Source of the DNA: Comamonadaceae bacterium | GTDB taxonomy: Bacteria; Pseudomonadota; Gammaproteobacteria; Burkholderiales; Burkholderiaceae_C | Reading direction: 5' to 3' | Assembly: GCA_947450895.1 (NCBI GenBank) | Contig: CANFWT010000007.1 | Coordinates: forward strand, 1-64,000 | DNA length: 64,000 bases | In this document: one piece after another, positions 35,919-44,786 of the stretch | How the letters are laid out: each line of letters opens with the position of its first letter | How positions within the stretch are numbered: the stretch's first letter is position 1 | The notes under the pieces: generated by a model | What the model saw: only the letters and a program-made list of their open reading frames with translations | Databases searched by the model: none | What the model was told of the DNA's origin: nothing | Translations under genes and position numbers: made by a program

Positions 35919-36620
35919 ATGATCACACTACGTAAATCCTCTGATCGCGGCTACGCCGACCACGGCTGGCTCAAGTCTTTTCACAGTTTTTCGTTTGCCG
36001 GTTATTACGACCCGGCGCACATGGGCTGGGGCAATTTGCGCGTCATCAACGAAGACCGCATCGCGCCAGGCATGGGCTTTGGCACCCACGGCCACCGCGA
36101 CATGGAAATCATCAGCTACGTCATGTCTGGCAACCTGGCGCACAAAGACAGCATGGGCAACGTCAAGGGCATCCCTCCAGGCGACGTGCAACGCATGAGC
36201 GCGGGCAGCGGGGTCCAGCACAGCGAATTCAACCACGCGCCCGATGCCACCACCCATTTCTTTCAAATCTGGATCGAGCCCAACGAGCGCGGTATTCCCC
36301 CCAGCTACGAGCAAAAGACCTTTGCTACCGCCGAAAAGCAAGGCGTCTTGCGCTTGGTGGCTTCGCCTGATGCAGCGCACGGTTCAGTGCTGATCCACGC
36401 GGACGCCCGCCTGTACAGTGGCTTGTTTGACGGTGCACAAGCGGCCACCTTGTCCTTGGACCCCGCGCGCAAAGCTTATGTGCAGGTGCTGCGTGGCAGC
36501 ATCCGTGCCAACGGTCAGGCCCTGGCCACGGGTGACGCTGCACTGCTGTCGGGCGAGACCCAGTTGGCTTTGGCGGGCGGACACAGCGCCGAAGTGCTGG
36601 TGTTTGATCTGTGCGCGTGA
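35919..36620 (+). CDS. Pirin-family bicupin protein (quercetinase-like)
   Basis: A 233-residue two-cupin protein. The metal ligands seen in the YhhW/pirin family are present: H57 and H59 in GTHGHRDME, H101 in GVQHSEF and E103. Some members have quercetin 2,3-dioxygenase activity; the physiological substrate is usually unknown. Divergent from the LysR gene and followed by the flavodoxin gene 100 bp later. Confidence 0.9.
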   Translation: MITLRKSSDRGYADHGWLKSFHSFSFAGYYDPAHMGWGNLRVINEDRIAPGMGFGTHGHRDMEIISYVMSGNLAHKDSMGNVKGIPPGDVQRMSAGSGVQHSEFNHAPDATTHFFQIWIEPNERGIPPSYEQKTFATAEKQGVLRLVASPDAAHGSVLIHADARLYSGLFDGAQAATLSLDPARKAYVQVLRGSIRANGQALATGDAALLSGETQLALAGGHSAEVLVFDLCA

Positions 36621-36719
36621 GGCTGGTGGTTCTCGGGCGCGCCTGCGCCTGCTAAGACGCATTTTTCCCCTCGGTTTCCCCGTGTTGGGGTTGCCATTTT
36701 TTCCTTCAGGAGCTTTTAC

Positions 36720-37253
36720 ATGACCAAATCCGTTGTGATTTTCCATTCTGGCTACGGCCACACCCAACGCGTGGCCCAGTTTGTGGCCGAGGGCGCTGAC
36801 GCGCAACTCATCACCATCGACGCCGACGGCAACATCACCGACGCCGAGTGGACCGCGCTAGACGAGGCAGACGCCATCATCATGGGCTCGCCTACCTACA
36901 TGGGCATGGCCTCGTGGCAGTTCAAAAAGTTTGCCGATGCTTCCTCCAAACGCTGGTTCACCAGTGCCTGGAAAGACAAAGTGGCCGGCGGCTTCACCAT
37001 TTCGGCCAGCCCCAGCGGTGACAAGCTCTCCACCATCCAGTACTTCATCACCCTGGCCATGCAACAAGGCATGGTCTGGGTCGGTCAGCCCGCCATGAAC
37101 GACGGCACCACGAACCGCATCGGCTCCAACTCCGGCGTCATGGCCCAAGTCGGCCCCACCAGCCCGGCAGAAGACATCCCCCAGGGGGACCTGGACACCG
37201 CCAAAGCCTACGGCGCGCGCGTGGCGCAGGTGGCTGCGAAGCTGCGCGCTTAA
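36720..37253 (+). CDS. Flavodoxin-family protein (NAD(P)H:quinone reductase-like)
   Basis: A 177-residue flavodoxin-fold protein that should bind FMN. The phosphate loop is SGYGHTQRVAQ (about 10-20), with the aromatic-containing GSPTYMGMASWQFKKF loop and a later GTTNRIGS. This matches WrbA-like or other two-electron quinone reductases, though it is shorter than typical WrbA (about 200). GGAG lies 9 nt upstream of the ATG. Probably co-regulated with the pirin gene in redox or aromatic stress. Confidence 0.85.
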   Translation: MTKSVVIFHSGYGHTQRVAQFVAEGADAQLITIDADGNITDAEWTALDEADAIIMGSPTYMGMASWQFKKFADASSKRWFTSAWKDKVAGGFTISASPSGDKLSTIQYFITLAMQQGMVWVGQPAMNDGTTNRIGSNSGVMAQVGPTSPAEDIPQGDLDTAKAYGARVAQVAAKLRA

Positions 37254-37266
37254 GCGCACAGCGCTT
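37252..37266 (+). terminator. Hairpin terminator after the flavodoxin gene
   Basis: AAGCGC-ACA-GCGCTT gives a 6-bp stem with a 3-nt loop, followed by TT. It overlaps the flavodoxin stop codon. The T-run is short, so strength is uncertain. Confidence 0.45.
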
Positions 37267-37425
37267 TTAGGGGCGCTTTAGAGACCTTGGGTGGCCGGTT
37301 GGTGCAGTTGCACCGACCGGCCATCCGTTTTTTTGGTGCGCTGCGGTAGCACACAGGCGGTTTCGCGCGGACACGGGATGCGGCTACATTCCCCCTGTAT
37401 TGCCATCCCACCCGTCCTCGCCACT

Positions 37426-38751
37426 ATGTTGTCTTCGCCCAAACCCCGCCAATTCGCCCTGCTGCGCCAGCGCCGATTCGCGCCCTTTTTCTGGACCCAG
37501 TTTTTGGGCGCGGGCAACGACAACGTGTTCAAGTTCGCCTTTACGGTGATGGTGACCTACCAGCTCAGCGTGGGTTGGCTGCCGCCTGCCATGGCCGGAT
37601 TGGTGATTGGGGCGCTGTTTATCTTGCCCTTTGTCTTGTTTTCGGCCACCAGCGGGCAACTCGCTGACCACTGGGACAAGTCGCGCCTGATGCGCCTGGT
37701 CAAGAACCTGGAGATTGCCATCATGCTGCTGGCGGCCTATGGTTTTTGGGCGGGTAACGCCGGGGTCTTGCTGGCGTGCACCTTTTTGATGGGCTGCCAC
37801 TCCACGCTGTTTGGGCCGGTCAAGTTTGCCTATATGCCGCAGGTGCTGGGCGAGCATGAGCTGGTGGGCGGCAACGGCATGGTGGAGATGGGCACCTTTG
37901 TGGCGATATTGCTGGGCAATATGCTGGGCGGCGTGCTGGTGGCGATTCCGCAGGTCGGTCATACGGCGGTGGCCGTGGCTTGCGTGCTGTTGGCCGCGCT
38001 GGGGCGCTGGGCGGCGGGGCGCATACCCCACACGCCACCCTCGGGGCCGGCGCTGCAGATGAATTGGAACCCGTTCACCGAGACCGTGCGCAACCTGCGC
38101 CTGGCTGCGGTAGATCCGGTGGTATTTCGCTCACTGCTGGCGATCAGCTGGATGTGGTTTTTTGGCGCCGTGTTTTTGAGCCAGTTTCCGGCGTTTGCCA
38201 AGCTGGTGCTGCACGGTGACGAGCAGGTGGCGTCTTTGCTGCTGGTGCTGTTTTCGGTGGGCGTCGGCATAGGTGCACTGATGTGCGAAGGGCTGAGCCG
38301 CCAAAAGGTAGAAATTGGTCTGGTCCCACTGGGGGCGATTGGTATGAGCGCCTTTGCGGTGGACCTGTATTTCTCTTCCCACACGCTGCCTGCGTCGGCG
38401 CTGATGGGGCTGCAAGCGTTTGTTGCCACTCCGGCGCACTGGCGGGTGATGGCGGACCTGGCGCTGCTCAGCCTCTTCACCGGCCAGTACAGCGTGCCCA
38501 TGTACGCGCTGATTCAGCAGCGCAGCGCGGCCAGCCACCGGGCGCGCATCATTGCAGCCAACAATATTTTGAACGCGCTGTTCATGATCGCCAGCTCCCT
38601 GATCGCCGGGGCGCTGCTGTCGGCAGGCGCCACCGTGCCCGAGATTTTCTTGCTCACCGGCATCGCCAACGCGGCGTTCTCGGCCTATGTGTTTGTGCGG
38701 GTGCCTGCGTATTGGCGGGGTTTTGTGCGCTTGGTGCGGGCGTGGGCTTAA
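37426..38751 (+). CDS. MFS transporter, LplT-like (lysophospholipid transporter family)
   Basis: A 441-residue membrane protein with about 12 hydrophobic segments. The start FAPFFWTQFLGAGNDNVFKF and the later CHSTLFGPVKFAYMPQVL are typical of LplT and of the transporter half of LplT-acyltransferase fusions. Here the acyltransferase part is absent. The family flips lysophospholipids inward across the inner membrane for re-acylation. The ATG at 37426 was chosen from the domain start; there is no strong ribosome site. Confidence 0.85.
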   Translation: MLSSPKPRQFALLRQRRFAPFFWTQFLGAGNDNVFKFAFTVMVTYQLSVGWLPPAMAGLVIGALFILPFVLFSATSGQLADHWDKSRLMRLVKNLEIAIMLLAAYGFWAGNAGVLLACTFLMGCHSTLFGPVKFAYMPQVLGEHELVGGNGMVEMGTFVAILLGNMLGGVLVAIPQVGHTAVAVACVLLAALGRWAAGRIPHTPPSGPALQMNWNPFTETVRNLRLAAVDPVVFRSLLAISWMWFFGAVFLSQFPAFAKLVLHGDEQVASLLLVLFSVGVGIGALMCEGLSRQKVEIGLVPLGAIGMSAFAVDLYFSSHTLPASALMGLQAFVATPAHWRVMADLALLSLFTGQYSVPMYALIQQRSAASHRARIIAANNILNALFMIASSLIAGALLSAGATVPEIFLLTGIANAAFSAYVFVRVPAYWRGFVRLVRAWA

Positions 38752-38820
38752 GCCTCTGCGCCTGGCCAGCGCAGCACCTGAATGCCAAAGAGCGTTCACC
38801 CTTGAGGGCGGTTCGCGCCT

Positions 38821-39564
38821 TTATGAAAGTTGCTGTGCAACCTCCAAATCCGCCCCCAGCGCGCGGCGCTCGTCAAACACAAAGCAGCCGCCTGCATAGT
38901 GCCCGCCGTCGGTTTCTTCAAAGTATTTGAGGATGCCGCCTTCAAGCTGGTAGACGTGCTCCAGCCCTTCTTCACGCATCAGGATGGCGGCTTTTTCGCA
39001 GCGGATGCCGCCGGTGCAAAAGCTCACCACGGTCTTGCCTTCCAGCTCGGCTTTGTGGGCGCGAAAGGCGTCAGGGAACTCGGTGAACTTGGTAATGCGC
39101 CAGTCGATGGCGCCCTCAAAGGTGCCTGCGTCCACCTCAAAGTCATTGCGCGTGTCCAGCGTCACCACTGGGCGGCCGGCGTCGTCCACACCGGCTTCCA
39201 GCCAACGGCGCACCGTGGCGGCGCTCACCGCCGGGGCGCGGCCCTGGGCGGGCTGGATGGCGGGGTGGTTCATGCGGATGATTTCGTTTTTCACCTTGAC
39301 CAGCATTTTTTTGAAGGGCGTGGTGTCCGACCAGCTCTCTTTGGGCTGCAAGGCGGCAAAGCGGGCGTCGGTGCGCAACTGCGCCACAAATTCGCGCACC
39401 TGGTCTGCGGGACCCGCCAAAAATAGGTTGATGCCCTCATGGGCCAACAAAATCGTCCCTTTGAGTTCCAGCGCTAGCGCGCGCGCCAGCAGCACGGGGC
39501 GCAGTTCGGCGGCGTCGGGTAAAGGCGTGAACTGGTAGGCGGAGATATTCAGGATGGCTTGCAT
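38821..39564 (-). CDS. trhO: tRNA uridine hydroxylase / rhodanese TrhO
   Basis: A 247-residue YceA/TrhO protein, which oxidises U34 of certain tRNAs to ho5U in an O2-dependent way. An N-terminal acylphosphatase-like domain ([11 protein letters not shown]) is followed by a rhodanese domain with the active loop [10 protein letters not shown] (C183, C189). The ATG at 39564 begins the conserved start [12 protein letters not shown]; a frame open far upstream runs antisense through the EamA gene and is not real coding. It lies 14 bp after the EamA gene. Confidence 0.93.
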   Translation of the reverse strand: MQAILNISAYQFTPLPDAAELRPVLLARALALELKGTILLAHEGINLFLAGPADQVREFVAQLRTDARFAALQPKESWSDTTPFKKMLVKVKNEIIRMNHPAIQPAQGRAPAVSAATVRRWLEAGVDDAGRPVVTLDTRNDFEVDAGTFEGAIDWRITKFTEFPDAFRAHKAELEGKTVVSFCTGGIRCEKAAILMREEGLEHVYQLEGGILKYFEETDGGHYAGGCFVFDERRALGADLEVAQQLS

Positions 39565-39578
39565 AAAGTGGCGCGGAA

Positions 39579-40475
39579 TCAAGGACTGGTGGTGGGCAAT
39601 TTTGCGCCCCAGGCCCGCAGTGGGTTGAGGTTGGACACCAGCAAGCAGGCCAGCACGATCAAACCGCCGCCTGCCGCCATGGCCCAGCTGGTCGGCTCGT
39701 CGAGCAGCAGCACCGACCACAGCACGCCAAAGCCGGTGCTCATGAAGTTGGCCGTCATGGACGCCATGGGCGGCACGTGCTGGATGATGCGCATAAACAT
39801 CCAGTACGCCAAGCCCGAGGTGGCAATGCCCAAGACCGCCACGGCGGCCACGGCGCTCAGGGTGAAATGCGCTTGCGGCAGGTCGTGCAAAGCGCCGGGT
39901 AGCAACATGAGTACGGCTGCGGCGTGCATGCCGGCGGTAATGCTTAAGGGTTCCATGCGCAGGGTGGCGCGCTTGAGCAAGGGGGTGGCGGTGCCCGACA
40001 GGGCAGCCGCACCCATGCACACCAGCGCCGAGACCAGCAGCGTGTGCGTGGGCTCCACCGGCCCCAAGTGCACCACCAGCGCCGCGCCCACCAAACCCAG
40101 CACGCAACCCGCCAGTTTGCCGCGCGTGAGCGCTTCTTCCTTCAAAAACGCCGAGGCAAACGCCCCAAACAACACGGCGGTCACCGACAGCAGCGCGCCG
40201 TAGCCGCCGGGCAAATGCAGCGCCGACCAGGAATACAGCACATGCGGCCCGGCCACCGCCAAAAAGCCAATCAACAGCAGCTCGCGCCAGTGCGTGATGG
40301 GCCAAGGGTGCTGGAGCGCGCGCATGATGGCGCCCAGGACCATGGTGGCCAGCAGCATGCGCAGCCCCGCCGACACGTTGGGCCCGAGCTGCGGCGCTGA
40401 TACCCGGGTCAGGATGAAGGAAGCGCCCCATAGCGCCGACAACATCACCAGTTGAATGAAATAGCGGGCTTTCAT
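39579..40475 (-). CDS. EamA/DMT-family transporter
   Basis: A 298-residue inner-membrane protein with ten predicted helices arranged as two EamA repeats ([20 protein letters not shown] in the first; [12 protein letters not shown] and [10 protein letters not shown] in the second). Such proteins export metabolites or amino acids; the substrate is unknown. Located 14 bp before trhO and 50 bp after trpS on the same strand. Confidence 0.9.
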   Translation of the reverse strand: MKARYFIQLVMLSALWGASFILTRVSAPQLGPNVSAGLRMLLATMVLGAIMRALQHPWPITHWRELLLIGFLAVAGPHVLYSWSALHLPGGYGALLSVTAVLFGAFASAFLKEEALTRGKLAGCVLGLVGAALVVHLGPVEPTHTLLVSALVCMGAAALSGTATPLLKRATLRMEPLSITAGMHAAAVLMLLPGALHDLPQAHFTLSAVAAVAVLGIATSGLAYWMFMRIIQHVPPMASMTANFMSTGFGVLWSVLLLDEPTSWAMAAGGGLIVLACLLVSNLNPLRAWGAKLPTTSP

Positions 40476-40525
40476 TGTGGAGTTAGTGCAGCGCGGGTGT
40501 TCAGGCCCGCACTTTCATCACAGTT

Positions 40526-41815
40526 TTATTCACTTGCCATGCTGTCCAGCGCAGCTTGCAGCGCCTCGGGGCTGGCGTGGCTTTCAGACAGTTGCCCGCC
40601 TAACGCGTCCAGCGCGGCCAGACCGTCTTGCTTGATGTGCGCAATCGCCACGCCCGCCTCCTTGGGCGATGCAAAGCCCAGGCTTTGCAGCAAGAGCACG
40701 CCTTTGGCGTCCACCAGCTTGAAATAAAACTGGCCGTCCTTTTCGCGGTATTGCTTGAAGCTGGCCGCAGCCACCTTGGCCGCTTTGGCCGGGCCTGCGG
40801 CGCTGGCGCTGGACAGGCTGCGCAAACCCACGGCCTGGCGCAGGCGCGCCATAAAGGGCGTGGCCACTGCGCGGGCCTTGGCCGCACCGGCGTGCAGCAT
40901 CGCTTCCACCTCTTGCGGATGGGCCATGAGGTGTTCGTAGCGCGCGCGCATGGGGGCGATTTCTCGGTCAATGCGCTCAAACAAACGGTCTTTGGCCTCG
41001 CCCCAGGCAATGCCATTGGCAAAGTCTTGTGCAAAAGCAGCCGTTTCTTCCGCGCTGGCAAAGGCCCGGTAAATCTGGAACAGCGCCGAGCCCTCGGTGC
41101 TTTTGGCTTCGCCGGGCGCGCGGGAGTCGGTTTTGATGCTGGTAATCAGCTTCTTTAACTCGGTGCGCGGCGCAAACAGCGGGATGGTGTTGTCGTAGCT
41201 CTTGCTCATCTTGCGCCCGTCCAGCCCGGGCAGGGTGGCCACCGACTCTTCAATCGCCGCCTGGGGCGCCACAAAGTGTTCGCCATAGCGGTGGTTAAAG
41301 CTGTGCGCCATGTCGCGCGCCATCTCGATGTGCTGAATTTGGTCCCGCCCCACCGGCACGTGGTGGGCGTTGAACATCAAAATATCCGCCCCCATCAGCA
41401 CCGGGTACATGAACAGGCCGGCCGTTACTTCCGCGTCCGGGTCCAGCTCGGCGGCCACGTTTTTGTCCACCGAGGCCTTGTAGGCGTGGGCGCGGTTGAG
41501 CACGCCTTTGCCGGTCACGCAGGTCAAAAACCAGGTCAGCTCGGGAATCTCGGGCACGTCCGACTGGCGGTAAAACACTACGCGCTCGGGGTCCAGGCCC
41601 GCCGCCAGCCAGCTCGCAGCTATCTCCAGCGTGGAGCGCCGGATGCGTGCGGGCTCGTCAATCTTGATGAGCGCGTGGTAGTCGGCCAAAAAGTAATAGC
41701 TCTCCACGCCCGGGCGCAGGCTGGCGGCCACGGCCGGGCGGATAGAGCCCACGTAGTTGCCCAGGTGCGGCGTGCCCGAGGTGGTAATGCCGGTCAAAAA
41801 ACGTACAGCGCTCAT
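40526..41815 (-). CDS. trpS: Tryptophanyl-tRNA synthetase
   Basis: A 429-residue class I aminoacyl-tRNA synthetase that charges tRNA(Trp). The HIGH-type motif is GTPHLGNY (14-21) and KMSKS lies at 202-206. The C-terminal 90 residues beyond the usual 340-residue body form an extension with VDAKGVLLLQSLGFASPKEA, common in related betaproteobacteria. It ends the rnm-yciO-protease-trpS run. Confidence 0.96.
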   Translation of the reverse strand: MSAVRFLTGITTSGTPHLGNYVGSIRPAVAASLRPGVESYYFLADYHALIKIDEPARIRRSTLEIAASWLAAGLDPERVVFYRQSDVPEIPELTWFLTCVTGKGVLNRAHAYKASVDKNVAAELDPDAEVTAGLFMYPVLMGADILMFNAHHVPVGRDQIQHIEMARDMAHSFNHRYGEHFVAPQAAIEESVATLPGLDGRKMSKSYDNTIPLFAPRTELKKLITSIKTDSRAPGEAKSTEGSALFQIYRAFASAEETAAFAQDFANGIAWGEAKDRLFERIDREIAPMRARYEHLMAHPQEVEAMLHAGAAKARAVATPFMARLRQAVGLRSLSSASAAGPAKAAKVAAASFKQYREKDGQFYFKLVDAKGVLLLQSLGFASPKEAGVAIAHIKQDGLAALDALGGQLSESHASPEALQAALDSMASE

Positions 41816-41873
41816 GGTGTTTCAACTATTCAAAAAATACAGGCGGGTACAGGCGCACAAAAGCGCTGCGCGG

Positions 41874-42542
41874 CTACTGGACCAGGGCGCGCAGCGGGCT
41901 TAAGAGCACGTCAATGACGCCATAGCTCAGGCCCATCAGCGGCATCATCCAGAAAGTGTTGATCACCTTGGTGACCACCAGCGCCATCACAATATAAAAG
42001 CCCCAGGGCTCCAGCCGCGACACGGCAAGGGCCTGGCGCATGGGCAGCAGTCCGACCAAAATCCGCCCGCCATCCAGGGGCGGAACGGGAAACAGGTTAA
42101 ACACACACATCACCACATTGACCAGCACGCCGCCCTGGCACATTTTCAGGAAAAAGGGCTCGTCAACACCGACACCGTGCAAACCGTACAAGGCGACGCC
42201 CCACAACAGCGCCTGCGCAAAATTGGAGGCGGGCCCGGCCAGTGCCACCCACACCATGTCGCGCTTGGGCCTGCGCAGGCGGCCAAAGTTCACCGGCACC
42301 GGTTTGGCATAGCCGAACAAAAACGCGCCGGAGGTGGCGAAGTACAAAACCAGCGGCAGCACGATGGTGCCCATGGGGTCGATGTGCTTCATCGGGTTAA
42401 GCGACACCCGCCCCAGCGTCCAGGCAGTGTTGTCGCCAAAGTAACGGGCCGCGTAGCCGTGCGCCGCCTCGTGCAAGGTGATGGAAAAAATAACCGGTAT
42501 CGCGTAGAGAGCGACCGTTTGGATGAGATGGGCAATATCCAC
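41874..42542 (-). CDS. Site-2 protease-family (M50) membrane metalloprotease
   Basis: A 222-residue intramembrane metalloprotease. The zinc site HEAAH is at residues 24-28 in the first membrane helix, and the third ligand lies in NLFPVPPLDGG. About five hydrophobic segments. The GTG at 42542 was chosen to give the compact N-terminus usual for this subgroup; the frame stays open upstream into yciO. Its substrate is unknown. Part of a conserved gene run ending with trpS. Confidence 0.88.
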   Translation of the reverse strand: MDIAHLIQTVALYAIPVIFSITLHEAAHGYAARYFGDNTAWTLGRVSLNPMKHIDPMGTIVLPLVLYFATSGAFLFGYAKPVPVNFGRLRRPKRDMVWVALAGPASNFAQALLWGVALYGLHGVGVDEPFFLKMCQGGVLVNVVMCVFNLFPVPPLDGGRILVGLLPMRQALAVSRLEPWGFYIVMALVVTKVINTFWMMPLMGLSYGVIDVLLSPLRALVQ

Positions 42543-42576
42543 GGTGTTTGTTCGGTCCAGAGGGTTAAGGGTGAGG

Positions 42577-43200
42577 CTAGAGTCCAAGGCGCGCCAGGGC
42601 GCCACGCCCTTGGCGCACCAGTTCGACCGCGCCGCTGGTCAAGTCGACCACGGTGGTGGGTTCCAGCGCGCAGGCCCCGGCGTCAACGACCGCGGCGACC
42701 TGGTGCTCGAAACGCTCCCGGATCTCTTGCGCGTCATTGAGCGCCTGGGTTTCGCCCGGCGGTATCAGGGTCGTCGCCAACAGGGGCGCGCCGTGCAGGG
42801 CCAGCAGATCCTGCAAGGTTTTGTGCTCGGGCACCCGTAATCCGATGGTTTTGCGCGAGGGGTGACTCAGGCGGCGCGGCACTTCCTTGCTGGCTTCCAG
42901 AATGAAGGTGTACGGCCCGGGCGTGGCGCCTTTGATCAGCCGAAACTGCGCGTTGTCCACCCGCGCGTAGTTGGCCAGCTCGCTCAGGTCGCGGCACAGC
43001 AGGGTGAGGTGGTGTTTGTCGTCCACGCCGCGGATGCGGCGCAGGCTGTCGGCGGCGGCCTTGTCGTCGAGCTGGCATACCAAGGCATAACTCGAATCGG
43101 TGGGCACCGCCAGCACACCGCCTTTGGCCAGCAAGGCCACGGCCTGTTTGAGCAGGCGCGGGTGTGGGTTCTCGGGGTGAACTTCAAAAAACTGTGCCAT
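42577..43200 (-). CDS. yciO: YciO-type Sua5/YrdC-family protein
   Basis: A 207-residue YrdC-fold protein. The N-terminal LAKGGVLAVPTDSSYAL and KHHLTLLCRDLSEL, then GPYTFIL and RKTIGLRVPEH, follow the YciO branch. Relatives of Sua5/TsaC bind nucleotides and make threonylcarbamoyl-AMP; YciO itself is only weakly linked to tRNA modification. It overlaps neither neighbour: rnm ends 22 bp upstream. Confidence 0.9.
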   Translation of the reverse strand: MAQFFEVHPENPHPRLLKQAVALLAKGGVLAVPTDSSYALVCQLDDKAAADSLRRIRGVDDKHHLTLLCRDLSELANYARVDNAQFRLIKGATPGPYTFILEASKEVPRRLSHPSRKTIGLRVPEHKTLQDLLALHGAPLLATTLIPPGETQALNDAQEIRERFEHQVAAVVDAGACALEPTTVVDLTSGAVELVRQGRGALARLGL

Positions 43201-43221
43201 TGCCGATTTCCCGAGGGTGTC

Positions 43222-44076
43222 TTAGTGGATGCGCTCGGCCAGCAGTTCCCACACGGGCGTGACCGCGCCGGGCAGGTAGGGCAGGGTGCCCAGCTCGGTG
43301 TGGCTCTCCAGCGGGCTGTGAAAGTCGCTGCCGCGCGAGGCGGCCAGGCCGTAGTCTTTGACAGCGCCTGCGTAGGTGATGTATTCGGCTGCCGAATGGC
43401 TGCCGGTGACGACTTCGACACCGCGGCCGCCGTGGCCTTTGAATTCGGTAAAAAGCGCGAACTCCTCGTTGGCAGTGAAGCGGTAGCGCGCCGGGTGCGC
43501 AATCACGGCCATGCCGCCCGCACCGGTAATCCAGCCCACCGCGTCTTTCAGGCTGGCCCAGCGGTGTTCTACGTAGCCGGGTTTGCCTTCGGTCAGGTAT
43601 TTGCGAAAGACTTCGTTGGTTTCCTTGCACACACCTGTTTCCACCAGGTGGCGGGCAAAGTGGGTGCGCGAGACCAGGTCCGGGTTGCCCGCGTATTGCA
43701 AAGCGCCTTCAAACGCGTTTTTGATACCCACGCGCTCCAGGTCTTTGGCCATGTCTTTGGCGCGCTGGCTGCGACCGCCTCGCGTAGCGCGCAGGCCTTG
43801 CTGCAGGTTTTCGTTATCGGCGTCAAAGCCCAGGCCGATGATGTGCACCGTTTGGTGCAAAAAGGTGACTGATATTTCCACACCGTTGAGGTAGCGCATG
43901 CCGCAGTCCAGCGCGGCCGCACGGGCCCGCGCTTGGCCGCCAATCTCGTCGTGGTCGGTCAGGGCCCAGAGTTCTACGCCGTTGGCGCTGGCGCGCTCGG
44001 CCAAGGCTTCGGGGGTGAGGGTGCCGTCGGACACCACGGAGTGGCAATGCAGGTCGGCGTTGAGGATGGAGTTCAC
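43222..44076 (-). CDS. rnm: PHP-family 3',5'-nucleoside bisphosphate phosphatase / RNase AM
   Basis: A 284-residue PHP phosphoesterase. Metal-binding motifs are the N-terminal DLHCHSVVSDG (8-18), LTDHDE (about 39-44), GVEIS and HPARYRF, ending with SDFHSP. YciV/Rnm removes 5' phosphates from 3',5'-bisphosphates and matures 5' ends of rRNAs. The start is a GTG (44076). First of a run with yciO, the M50 protease and trpS. Confidence 0.92.
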   Translation of the reverse strand: MNSILNADLHCHSVVSDGTLTPEALAERASANGVELWALTDHDEIGGQARARAAALDCGMRYLNGVEISVTFLHQTVHIIGLGFDADNENLQQGLRATRGGRSQRAKDMAKDLERVGIKNAFEGALQYAGNPDLVSRTHFARHLVETGVCKETNEVFRKYLTEGKPGYVEHRWASLKDAVGWITGAGGMAVIAHPARYRFTANEEFALFTEFKGHGGRGVEVVTGSHSAAEYITYAGAVKDYGLAASRGSDFHSPLESHTELGTLPYLPGAVTPVWELLAERIH

Positions 44077-44102
44077 CCCCGGATTTTAGGCCTTGGGCTA
44101 CT

Positions 44103-44786
44103 TTAGAACTCCGCCGGGCAATCCCATTGCATGGGCGCACCCGAGGCGGGGTGCGCCAGACCCAGGGCGCAGGCATGCAGCGCCAGGCGCGCGGCCATGG
44201 CATGCACCGCCGGCGGCGCATACAAGGCGTCTCCCAGAATCGGATGACCCAGCGCTTGCAGGTGCACGCGCAGCTGGTGGCTGCGCCCGGTCAGAGGTTC
44301 GAGCTGCAGGCGGCTGGTCTGGCGCTGGAAGTTGTGCGCCACGCAACGCCACCGGGTCTGGCTCGGCTGGCCGTCCGGGTGGATGGTGCGCAAGGGGCGG
44401 CGGGGCCAGTCCACCAAAACGGGCAGGTCGATGGTTTGCCAGTCTCCATTCAGAGGCAGCAGCCCCGCCACCTCGGCCACATAGCGTTTGTGCACCTGGC
44501 GGCGCTCAAAGGCGGCACTGAGCGCGCGTTGGGCGTCCGCGCCGCGCGCCATCAGCAGCAGCCCCGAAGTCGCCATGTCCAGGCGGTGCACCACCAGCGC
44601 GTCGGCAAAGCGGGCTTGCACCCTGGCGCTCAGGCAGTCTTGCTTGTCCGCACCCCGGCCGGGCACCGACAAGAGGCCCGAGGGTTTGTTGAGCACCAGC
44701 AGAAAGTCGTCTTGGTACACCAGCGCAATGCCCTCGGGCACCGGAGCGCTGGCGCCGGGCACCGCCGCTGGCGGCTTGGGCGCCAT
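44103..44786 (-). CDS. rluA: RluA-type pseudouridine synthase (RluA-sized)
   Basis: A 227-residue single-domain pseudouridine synthase without an S4 domain. Catalytic motif HRLDMATSGLLLMA and the second signature LTGRSHQLRVHLQALGHP are intact. Size and motif fit RluA, which modifies 23S rRNA U746 and tRNA U32, but other RluA-family branches are possible. The ATG (44786) shares its A with the TGA of the triheme cytochrome gene (TGATG), so its translation may be coupled to that gene. Confidence 0.8.
   Translation of the reverse strand: MAPKPPAAVPGASAPVPEGIALVYQDDFLLVLNKPSGLLSVPGRGADKQDCLSARVQARFADALVVHRLDMATSGLLLMARGADAQRALSAAFERRQVHKRYVAEVAGLLPLNGDWQTIDLPVLVDWPRRPLRTIHPDGQPSQTRWRCVAHNFQRQTSRLQLEPLTGRSHQLRVHLQALGHPILGDALYAPPAVHAMAARLALHACALGLAHPASGAPMQWDCPAEF

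Noticed and set aside
39565-40431. Long upstream extension of the trhO frame
   Set aside because: It is an open frame through the EamA transporter gene in another frame on the same strand, with Arg/Ala/Gly-rich low-quality sequence; trhO homology starts only at 39564.
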